Below are positions 1 to 5,178 of a stretch of 5,178 bases of DNA, in pieces. The position numbers and the translations under genes are program-made. The DNA lies in contig JANTGU010000189.1 in assembly GCA_024762735.1 (NCBI GenBank), positions 1 through 5,178 on the forward strand, in the 5' to 3' direction. The DNA comes from Bacteroidales bacterium. GTDB taxonomy: Bacteria; Bacteroidota; Bacteroidia; Bacteroidales; F082. Position 1 is the first letter of the stretch. Each line of letters starts with the position of its first letter. Below the pieces are notes generated by a model. The model ran no database searches, had not been told where the DNA came from, and saw nothing but the letters and a program-made list of their open reading frames with translations.

Positions 1-520
1 CGAAATATTCAGGGTCAAATTCTTCACCTAACCAATCCATATAGCTCTCATATTCTTCATGGTCAGGATTTTTTAGCACCTCCAGCATTTCAGCATATCC
101 CCAAACTCCTCCACAATCCTCCGGCGGACAATTCATCTTTCCGTCCACGCAGACAGGGTGCTTTAAACTATTATCCAATGGTAGTATTTTTTCTAAAATA
201 ATATCATGATCCCACGAATCACCAAAGTCATATTCATAGATTATCTTTTCTTTCTCTTTAGTTAATAAATCACTTACTATCATGTTTTTGTAATCCACGC
301 TGTCCAGTTCATCCCATAAATCATCATCTTGCATTCGCATGGCATAAAAGGTGCGGTTTTTAATGAATTGATGCAGATGGGTATTTGTCCACCCCATGGA
401 TATCTGAATAACCTCATGAAGCTCAGACAACAATAAGTCAGAAGGCACCAGCACTCTTCTCCAAATCAGGGGTTTACTCCCTTTCAATACAATTTTTATC
501 TGATAAACACTTTTTTGCAT
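1..520 (-). CDS. Plasmid pRiA4b ORF-3 family protein, 3' end cut by the window
   Basis: The reading frame opens at the ATG at 520-518 and stays open for 173 codons to the window edge, so the C-terminus is missing. Seen in the translation: LIWRR (residues 18-22), LHEVIQISMGWTNTHLHQF (34-52), YEYDFGDSWDH (95-105), CPPEDCGGVWGY (131-142) and DWLGEEFDPEYF (162-173). These are the hallmark blocks of the pRiA4b ORF-3-like family, named after a plasmid gene and found widely in bacterial chromosomes and mobile DNA. Its biochemical role is not established. Members are usually around 180-200 residues, so probably only a short tail is lost. No signal peptide or membrane segment is present, so the protein is probably cytosolic. 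The start is supported by a purine-rich AAAGAAAGAGAAG stretch just upstream. It lies on the same strand as the ABC ATPase, 68 bases downstream of it. Family assignment is firm; function is unknown. Confidence 0.9.
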   Translation of the reverse strand, partial: MQKSVYQIKIVLKGSKPLIWRRVLVPSDLLLSELHEVIQISMGWTNTHLHQFIKNRTFYAMRMQDDDLWDELDSVDYKNMIVSDLLTKEKEKIIYEYDFGDSWDHDIILEKILPLDNSLKHPVCVDGKMNCPPEDCGGVWGYAEMLEVLKNPDHEEYESYMDWLGEEFDPEYF

Positions 521-588
521 GCTTCTCTTTCTTTAAATACTACTATAATGTTCATTCAACGATTTTTGTCAAAGCTTACAACGTTGAG
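521..588. other. Intergenic gap between ABC ATPase and pRiA4b ORF-3-like gene
   Basis: This 68-base AT-rich gap separates two genes on the minus strand. It holds a perfect 8-bp palindrome, CAACGTTG (579-586), right after the ATPase stop, and a second CAACG at 557-561. These do not form a compact hairpin with a T-tract, so I do not call a terminator. On the minus strand TTG-N17-TATTTAAA gives only a weak resemblance to a Bacteroidota promoter. Whether the 1-520 gene is read through from the operon or has its own promoter cannot be decided. Confidence 0.4.
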
Positions 589-1320
589 CTATGCCCCGGC
601 CATCTCCGAGTCACCCACCATGACGATGTTGTCATTTACCTGATCGTGTTCAATTTCACCATCTTTTAGGCGAACAATACGATGGGCATGTAAAGCAATG
701 TCAGGCTCGTGCGTGACCAGGATGATGGTATTTCCTTCCTTGTGAATCTCTTCAAGCAAGCCCATGATTTCAACGGAAGTCTTTGAATCGAGATTTCCCG
801 TGGGTTCGTCCGCAAGCACGATAGAAGGCTTGTTTACCAATGCCCGGGCTATGGCCACCCTTTGTCGTTGCCCCCCTGACAGTTCATTGGGACGGTGGTT
901 CATTCGATCAGCGAGTTGCACATGCTCCAGCGCTTCCTTGGCCATTTCGATACGCTGATGCTTTGAATAACCTGCATAGATTAAGGGCAGTACCACGTTT
1001 TCGAGTGCCGTGGAGCGCGGCAGCAGGTTAAAGGTTTGAAAGATAAAGCCAATTTCGCGGTTTCGCACATCCGCCAGCTCGCTATCGGTCATCTTGCTTA
1101 CATCTACATCGTTTAAAAAATAGCTTCCCCTTGTGGGGGTATCCAGGCATCCCAGAATGTTCATCAAGGTTGATTTTCCGGAACCGGAAGGACCCATCAT
1201 GGCTACGAACTCATTTTTATGAATGGATAAATCGATGCCGTTTAAAGCCTTTACCGTTTCGGTACCCACTTCGTAGAAACGGGAAATATCTTTCAGCTTA
1301 ATTATTTCTTCTGTTTTCAT
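589..1320 (-). CDS. ABC transporter ATP-binding protein, MacB/LolD type
   Basis: This is a complete nucleotide-binding subunit of an ABC system, 243 residues from the ATG at 1320. A TTG two codons upstream (1326) would add only two residues; I prefer the ATG. All motifs are intact: Walker A GPSGSGKST (43-51), Q-loop Gln95 in FIFQTFNLL, signature LSGGQRQR (147-154), Walker B IVLADEP (167-173), D-loop NLDSK (176-180) and H-loop His204 in VTHEPD. The MNILGCLD, RNREIGFIFQTFNLLPR and ALENVVLPLIYAG stretches are typical of the MacB/LolD/FtsE-like branch. That branch powers periplasmic extrusion or lipoprotein release rather than solute import. It would sit on the inner face of the cytoplasmic membrane with an FtsX/MacB-type permease. 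No permease is encoded in the window, so the substrate is unknown. It is probably the last gene of the minus-strand operon. About 20 residues after the conserved core form a polar, acidic tail. Confidence 0.95.
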   Translation of the reverse strand: MKTEEIIKLKDISRFYEVGTETVKALNGIDLSIHKNEFVAMMGPSGSGKSTLMNILGCLDTPTRGSYFLNDVDVSKMTDSELADVRNREIGFIFQTFNLLPRSTALENVVLPLIYAGYSKHQRIEMAKEALEHVQLADRMNHRPNELSGGQRQRVAIARALVNKPSIVLADEPTGNLDSKTSVEIMGLLEEIHKEGNTIILVTHEPDIALHAHRIVRLKDGEIEHDQVNDNIVMVGDSEMAGA

Positions 1321-1323
1321 ATT

Positions 1324-1359
1324 CAAATATATTAACCCTTTTAAGGGTGCTCAAAGGTA
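1324..1359 (-). promoter_or_regulatory. Possible weak internal promoter before the ABC ATPase
   Basis: The minus strand carries two matches to the Bacteroidota -7 element TAnnTTTG: TACCTTTG at 1359-1352 and TATATTTG at 1331-1324. The first would start transcription around 1345, about 25 bases before the ATG at 1320. A TTTTG lies upstream, but at 24 bases the spacing is longer than the usual 19-21. The second is too close to the start codon to be useful. This is pattern matching only; read-through from the methyltransferase gene is at least as likely. Confidence 0.25.
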
Positions 1360-1370
1360 AGCATACCTTT
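1353..1370 (-). other. Stem-loop at the methyltransferase stop codon
   Basis: AAAGGTA (1353-1359) and TACCTTT (1364-1370) are perfect inverted arms of 7 bp around a 4-base loop. On the minus strand the stem begins inside the TAA stop of the methyltransferase gene. A second dyad follows, ACCCTT (1335-1340) and AAGGGT (1343-1348). No run of T follows the first stem on the minus strand, so it is not a standard intrinsic terminator. It could be a processing, attenuation or mRNA-stability element between the methyltransferase and the ATPase, or chance. Confidence 0.35.
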
Positions 1371-2161
1371 TAATATTTCACGACAAAATCCTGTTTAACC
1401 ACGCCCTTTTTAAAAAATACCAATCCAAACCAAAAAATATCGATGGTCAGGCTTACACGACTATCTTTTTTAATGGTGTTCCAGGCAGCTTCCATCCCTG
1501 CTGACCAGTGAATATCATCAAAGATAAAGAGCGTGTCGTCATGGGCTTTTTCCATACATTGATTAAAGTAGTTTAACGTGGGCTGCTCGCGGTGGTTGCC
1601 ATCGAAAAACACGAAGTCAAGTTTGTCGAACCCTTGCAATACCCCGGGAAGAATGACATCGAAATTACCATTCGAAACTTCTATGTTATTAATATTGGTT
1701 TGCTCGAAGTTTTCGCGCGCCACGGCACAAAGGCCGGGACATCCTTCCATGGTCACCATTTTACTATCCGGCAGCCCCTTTTTAAGATACATGCTGCTCA
1801 CCCCTGCCGCCGTTCCAAACTCCAGCATGGTGGTGGGTTTGAAGTATTTCATCAAATTGTAAAGAAGATGTAAACGGGCTTTGGTATGTGAACGCTCTTT
1901 AACAATTTTTCCCAGCGGCTTTAAATAAACCTGGTAATCGTTTTCGCCTGCTCCTGCGCCAAAATCAGTGGTTTCGATGGCTGATTTTTTTTGCTTCAAA
2001 TCGTCAACGTAGGCATCCAGCAGGGCAAAATCAGGATAATACTCGTGGTTGCGAAATACCTTATTGATTAAATCGTAAACAAAAGGCGAGTGAGTTTTAA
2101 ATCGCGATTTGGCAGTAAGCCTGTATTTAAGATATCCCGATGCTTGCGCTATCATTCCCAT
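1370..2161 (-). CDS. Class I SAM-dependent methyltransferase (Methyltransf_24-like)
   Basis: The gene encodes 263 residues with a Rossmann-type methyltransferase core in the second half. Motif I, LEFGTAAGVSSMYL (113-126), is the glycine-rich SAM loop. Glu139 in VTMEG fits the acidic residue at the end of strand 2 that binds the SAM ribose. FVFFDGNHREQP (183-194) and FIFDDIHWSAGM (212-223) match the later core strands and metal- or substrate-side acidic residues of O-methyltransferase/Methyltransf_24-like enzymes. The first ~105 residues are a separate, mostly helical section containing HSPFVYDLI (24-32). There is no signal peptide or membrane segment, so it should be cytosolic. The methyl acceptor cannot be told; a small molecule or sugar is plausible by family, but this is inference. 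The ATG at 2161 lies 8 bases after the stop of the upstream exported-protein gene, which implies co-transcription. A second in-frame ATG at 2155 is possible. Fold is firm; substrate is unknown. Confidence 0.88.
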   Translation of the reverse strand: MGMIAQASGYLKYRLTAKSRFKTHSPFVYDLINKVFRNHEYYPDFALLDAYVDDLKQKKSAIETTDFGAGAGENDYQVYLKPLGKIVKERSHTKARLHLLYNLMKYFKPTTMLEFGTAAGVSSMYLKKGLPDSKMVTMEGCPGLCAVARENFEQTNINNIEVSNGNFDVILPGVLQGFDKLDFVFFDGNHREQPTLNYFNQCMEKAHDDTLFIFDDIHWSAGMEAAWNTIKKDSRVSLTIDIFWFGLVFFKKGVVKQDFVVKY

Positions 2162-2169
2162 GAATCAAA

Positions 2170-3735
2170 CTATTTAAATGCTATTTTGTTAATATAAAAC
2201 ACGGTGCGTGATGACTTATCCTGCAACGAACGATTTCTCAATTTCTGATAACCATAAACCAGATAGTAATCACTGTACCAATGTTTTAAACGATTATTCT
2301 CATCCTGCACCACCCGATCTTTAACAAATTTTGTTTCCAGTGGAGTCTCTTCCCTGTCACCAATATCGATAGAGCCTTTAAAAGTCTGACTAATAATTTT
2401 TCCTTTATTCACGTAGGCAAAGGTAATTAAGTCATTGTCGGTAACCGCCATCACATGGTTTTGTAACGAATAGGTTTTTAATTCGTTAATGGGAAAATCG
2501 TTGTTCCAAACCATGTTGCCGTTGTTGTCAAATCCCGCGAAAATAACATCGTAATACTCGTACCCGTCAAACACCTGGTAGGTCATGGGGTACGGACGGC
2601 CATAAAAATCGTAATCCATCCGCGATTCGGTTTTGAAGTAGGGTTTATAAAGCTCAACCGAGAAAACGGTTTTATCGTCACTATGGATAATCAACGGGTT
2701 ACTGATTTTGTAAAAAACATTTACCTTTTTAAAGTCGGTGTCGCCACCCTTGGTGGTTCTAATCTCTTTACCATGCACCGAGTAGTAAGTGTTATCAAAT
2801 TTCATAAAGTCGTAAAAGGCGAATTTATCCTGCTTACCTTCGGTGAAATGAAGGTAGAAAAACCCTGCTGAAAGGGCTTTACTATCGTAGTCGTCTTCGC
2901 TGCCAAGGTCACTCCATGAAGGTTTTCTGCCTGCCAGCAAATCGTATGTTCCCAGGATGGAAAGCTGCTTTCGGGTAATGGAAACGAATTTATAATTGCG
3001 GGGAATACGCAGGTTATCAGGGTAATCTACTTTTAATGTATCGGTACTTTTACCCAGCCTGTTAAAAACATAAATGTAATCGGTAAAAAAAGTTACCGGA
3101 TTAAAAAACTTGGCAACCACGTAAAACTGCCCGGTTCCATTATCCGCGTGGATAGTTTCTATCAGCGCCTCTTCTTCCTTGTTTACATGGAAAGGAGCTA
3201 TCTCGCCTGTTGTTAGATCAACAAAAGCCAAATCAGCTTTTTGTTTGGCCATACGAAGACCCAGGCAAGCCGTGTTACCCAGCACGCCAAAACCGGCAAT
3301 TTGTGACTTGTAAGGTATCGATCCCGAGATACTGGTAAAATGTTGTTCCTTTGGATTATAAATCACGATTTCATAAATATCGTAATCCTTCGACACCTTG
3401 TCGCGATTCTTGAATAAAAAATAGACCTTTCCATTGGCTTTATCTGAAGTACTGTATTCCAACTTGCTTGGCAGCGGAACCGACTTCAACCATTCCTGCT
3501 TTAACGATTGGTTGAGCAACCCAAAATACCAAATGCGTTTTCCCTTATCATCGATTTCGCTTGATTGATAGAATACTAAAACGCCCTCTTTTCCAACAGG
3601 TTCAACATGATACGATTCCACATCCAAGTCACCTGCCACTTCCAGCCTTACCGGCATTAGCTTTTGAGCCCTTGCCGGAAAAGTCACGAGCAGCATGGTG
3701 AAAATCGATAATAAAATAAGTCGCTTGGTCCTCAT
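2170..3735 (-). CDS. Exported protein of unknown function, 521 residues
   Basis: I do not recognise a named family. The N-terminus is a clear Sec signal peptide: basic MRTKR, hydrophobic LILLSIFTMLLVTF, then ARA|Q, giving likely cleavage after Ala23. There is no lipobox cysteine, so it is probably a soluble periplasmic or outer-membrane-associated protein. The mature part is rich in short beta-strand-like segments with aromatic and Asp/Gly turns, such as GKVYFLFKNRD, YEIVIYNPKEQ, IYVFNRLGK and DVIFAGFDNNGNMVWNNDF. This pattern resembles a beta-propeller, but no blade motif repeats clearly enough to prove it. The C-terminus (NKIAFK) shows no type IX sorting domain. The ATG at 3735 is chosen because it starts exactly at the signal peptide and has a -7 box about 20 bases upstream. 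It is the first gene of the operon with the methyltransferase and probably the ABC ATPase. Confidence 0.85.
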   Translation of the reverse strand: MRTKRLILLSIFTMLLVTFPARAQKLMPVRLEVAGDLDVESYHVEPVGKEGVLVFYQSSEIDDKGKRIWYFGLLNQSLKQEWLKSVPLPSKLEYSTSDKANGKVYFLFKNRDKVSKDYDIYEIVIYNPKEQHFTSISGSIPYKSQIAGFGVLGNTACLGLRMAKQKADLAFVDLTTGEIAPFHVNKEEEALIETIHADNGTGQFYVVAKFFNPVTFFTDYIYVFNRLGKSTDTLKVDYPDNLRIPRNYKFVSITRKQLSILGTYDLLAGRKPSWSDLGSEDDYDSKALSAGFFYLHFTEGKQDKFAFYDFMKFDNTYYSVHGKEIRTTKGGDTDFKKVNVFYKISNPLIIHSDDKTVFSVELYKPYFKTESRMDYDFYGRPYPMTYQVFDGYEYYDVIFAGFDNNGNMVWNNDFPINELKTYSLQNHVMAVTDNDLITFAYVNKGKIISQTFKGSIDIGDREETPLETKFVKDRVVQDENNRLKHWYSDYYLVYGYQKLRNRSLQDKSSRTVFYINKIAFK

Positions 3736-3753
3736 GATAGTTTAACGAAAAGG

Positions 3754-3761
3754 CAAAGGTA
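3754..3761 (-). promoter_or_regulatory. Candidate -7 box for the exported-protein operon
   Basis: TACCTTTG on the minus strand is an exact match to the Bacteroidota -7 consensus TAnnTTTG. It would place the transcription start near 3747, giving a leader of about 12 bases before the ATG at 3735. The -33 element is not at ideal spacing; the nearest TTG is 14 bases upstream and overlaps the dyad at 3769-3778. A call from consensus alone. Confidence 0.45.
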
Positions 3762-3768
3762 CAAGTAT

Positions 3769-3874
3769 ATTGTATCAAAAATATTTTTTTATCGGCATTA
3801 ATGATGTTGCCTTGTTGGGTAAAAATTGTATTTTGGCACTTTAAAATATTGATACAATTAAAATCTTGATCAAT
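3769..3874. repeat. Three related dyads in the divergent promoter region
   Basis: ATTGTATCAA (3769-3778) and TTGATACAAT (3849-3858) are a perfect 10-bp inverted repeat separated by 70 bases. Each is itself a small dyad of the form ATTG-N3-CAA. A third related site, TTGATCAAT (3866-3874), differs from the second by one missing base and overlaps the kinase ATG. The left copy lies just upstream of the -7 box of the minus operon; the other two lie downstream of the presumed kinase transcription start. This is where operators for a shared regulator would sit. The region is AT-rich, so chance is not excluded. Confidence 0.4.
3807..3836 (+). promoter_or_regulatory. Candidate promoter for the sensor kinase gene
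   Basis: TTG (3807-3809), 19 bases, then TATTTTGG (3829-3836) fits the Bacteroidota TTG-N19-TAnnTTTG arrangement with one mismatch in the -7 box. Transcription would start near 3842, about 30 bases before the ATG at 3873. No Shine-Dalgarno sequence is seen before that ATG, as is common in this phylum. Confidence 0.4.
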
Positions 3875-5178
3875 GGTGTCAACCCGTTACATTCGATTAT
3901 TTCTTTTGGTTTTGTTTCTTTTGTTATTGCAGGGTTTTGTCTTTACGCAAACAAAGGGAGGGGAAAAATCGGTCACAAGACAGTTGTCTGCCATCGAAGA
4001 GATTGACACCTTGAATAGTATGGGCAAACAAGCCTATAAAAGTCAGCATTTTACCGAAGCCGAGAATTACTTCCGAAAAGCACTCTCTATATCGGAGAAA
4101 ATTGACCACATTGCTTCTCAAGCAAAAATGCACAACAATATTGGCATTATTGAAGATACAAAAGGTAATTTTACCGAAGCATTGGAACACTATAAAGATG
4201 CTCTTAAATTTTATGAACAAAATGACGACAAAGACGGCATAGAAAAAGTATATAATAACATAGGCATTGTTTACGAAGAGTTAAACATTTTTGATAAAGC
4301 ACTCGACTATTTTAAGCTTTCGCTGGCTTTAAAAATTCATAAAGAAAAAAAGAACTTTTTAAGTATTGCGGGCACCTATAATAATATTGGTATCATTTAC
4401 GAAAATCACCTTCATGAATCAGACTCTGCTCTGTTTTATTATCAGAAAGCACTATCCAATTATCAAACTGCCGGCTATGATAATGGCAAAGGAAAAGTAT
4501 GCAGTAATATCGGATTGTTGCATTTCAGACAACAAGAGTTCAAGAAGGCTGACAGCTGTTTTAGTGAGGCTTATGAGGTGTTTTCTGAAGGAGAGAATAA
4601 AAGTGGCATTGCCTCGGTATTGTATTACAAGGCCAAACTGAATATTGAAAACAACCAAATAAAACTGGCGCTAAACCAGCTCGAGCAAGCGCTTACCATG
4701 GCTGGAGACCTCCAACTGAAAACCCTCCAAAAAAATATCCTGAAAGCCTTTTCACTGGCTTACGAAAAAATTCACAACCCCGACAGCGCATTAGTTTATT
4801 ATAAAAGGTATCAGCATTTGAGCGAAGAGCTGCTTAACGAGAAAAAACTGGAAAAAGTTAAAACACTGGAACAAAAAATGGCCATCGACCATAAAAACTT
4901 TGAAATTAACCTGCTTAAAAAAGACAAAGAAATTGGTGATTTGCGACAAACCCGACAAAACATCCTTATCGTTACCTTGTTAATATTGTTGGTGAGTATT
5001 CTCATTATTTTTTACCAGCAGACACGCCGCAAAAAAATACAAACGGAAATTGAACTGGGCAAGGCCAAAACAAGATTGTTACGCACGCAAATGTCCCCTC
5101 ACTTTATATTTAACTCGCTGATGTCGATACAAAGCTTTTTAATCGAAGGTGATGTAAAAGGAGCTTCTAAATTTTTAA
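3873..5178 (+). CDS. TPR-containing LytS/YehU-type sensor histidine kinase, 3' end cut
   Basis: The frame opens at ATG 3873, with an in-frame TGA just upstream at 3867, and runs open for 435 codons to the window edge. Residues 8-24 are strongly hydrophobic (IRLFLLVLFLLLLQGFV), a signal peptide. Residues 44-320 hold about seven TPR-like units; four carry an NIG(I/L) core at 89, 129, 171 and 212. A charged, probably coiled-coil stretch (316-362) leads to one membrane segment at 364-380. Then comes LLRTQMSPHFIFNSLMSIQ (402-420), the H-box of the His_kinase family PF06580, with His410 the expected phospho-acceptor. The TPR part is therefore predicted to be periplasmic and the kinase part cytoplasmic. 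The HATPase_c domain must lie beyond the window. Such kinases normally phosphorylate a LytTR-type response regulator, often encoded next door. The TAA in the last three bases is out of frame and does not end the gene. It is divergent from the exported-protein operon. Confidence 0.93.
   Translation, partial: MVSTRYIRLFLLVLFLLLLQGFVFTQTKGGEKSVTRQLSAIEEIDTLNSMGKQAYKSQHFTEAENYFRKALSISEKIDHIASQAKMHNNIGIIEDTKGNFTEALEHYKDALKFYEQNDDKDGIEKVYNNIGIVYEELNIFDKALDYFKLSLALKIHKEKKNFLSIAGTYNNIGIIYENHLHESDSALFYYQKALSNYQTAGYDNGKGKVCSNIGLLHFRQQEFKKADSCFSEAYEVFSEGENKSGIASVLYYKAKLNIENNQIKLALNQLEQALTMAGDLQLKTLQKNILKAFSLAYEKIHNPDSALVYYKRYQHLSEELLNEKKLEKVKTLEQKMAIDHKNFEINLLKKDKEIGDLRQTRQNILIVTLLILLVSILIIFYQQTRRKKIQTEIELGKAKTRLLRTQMSPHFIFNSLMSIQSFLIEGDVKGASKFL

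Noticed and set aside
557..586. Possible terminator after the ABC ATPase from CAACG/CGTTG matches
   Set aside because: The arms are only 5 bp with a long loop, and no T-tract follows on the minus strand.
764..1031. Two plus-strand open frames opposite the ABC ATPase
   Set aside because: They are antisense to intact Walker A, Q-loop and signature motifs and have no family resemblance.
1578..1873. Two plus-strand open frames opposite the methyltransferase
   Set aside because: They are antisense to the SAM-binding core; no start signal or domain is seen.
2683..2871. Plus-strand open frame opposite the exported-protein gene
   Set aside because: It is a short antisense frame within a well-supported 521-codon gene that has a signal peptide.
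3924..4220. Minus-strand open frame of 98 codons
   Set aside because: It lies fully antisense to the TPR region of the kinase, has no start signal or recognisable domain, and its composition mirrors the coding strand.
4366..5005. Short open frames on both strands inside the kinase gene
   Set aside because: All overlap a strongly supported coding frame with TPR and His_kinase motifs and show no independent features.
5176..5178. TAA at the very end of the window as the stop of the kinase gene
   Set aside because: It is not in the kinase reading frame; the frame reads AAA TTT TTA A at the edge, and the protein is incomplete without its ATP-binding domain.

Overview
The window looks like chromosomal DNA from a member of the Bacteroidota. 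The clues are the moderate-to-low GC, starts without clear Shine-Dalgarno sequences, upstream TAnnTTTG-type -7 boxes, a LytS-type kinase with periplasmic TPRs, and a MacB/LolD-type ATPase of the style common in that phylum. No rRNA, tRNA, CRISPR array, insertion sequence or recognisable origin is visible. The species cannot be named from the sequence.

Layout: (1) 1-520, minus strand: the first 173 codons of a pRiA4b ORF-3-like protein whose 3' end lies outside the window. (2) 589-3735, minus strand: three genes transcribed in the order 3735->589. They are an unrecognised 521-residue exported protein, a class I SAM-dependent methyltransferase starting 8 bases after it, and a MacB/LolD-type ABC ATPase 49 bases further on. 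The first two are almost certainly co-transcribed. The ATPase may be read through, or may also have its own weak promoter in a gap that contains a 7-bp hairpin. (3) 3736-3872: a divergent intergenic region with candidate promoters in both directions and three similar ATTG/CAA-type dyads. (4) 3873-5178, plus strand: a sensor kinase with a signal peptide, periplasmic TPRs, one membrane segment and the start of a LytS/YehU-type His_kinase domain. It is cut by the window edge just after the phospho-acceptor histidine, so the ATP-binding domain is not seen.

How they may fit together (inference): the kinase would sense something at the envelope through its TPR region and signal to a LytTR-type regulator, which could be encoded beyond the right edge. 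The divergent operon makes an exported protein, a cytosolic methyltransferase and the motor subunit of an envelope ABC system. Shared dyads between the two units suggest common regulation, but nothing in the sequence proves a functional link. I see no clear-cut new defence or mobile system here. The most open questions are the unknown exported protein with its operon partners, and the repeated sites in the divergent promoter region.
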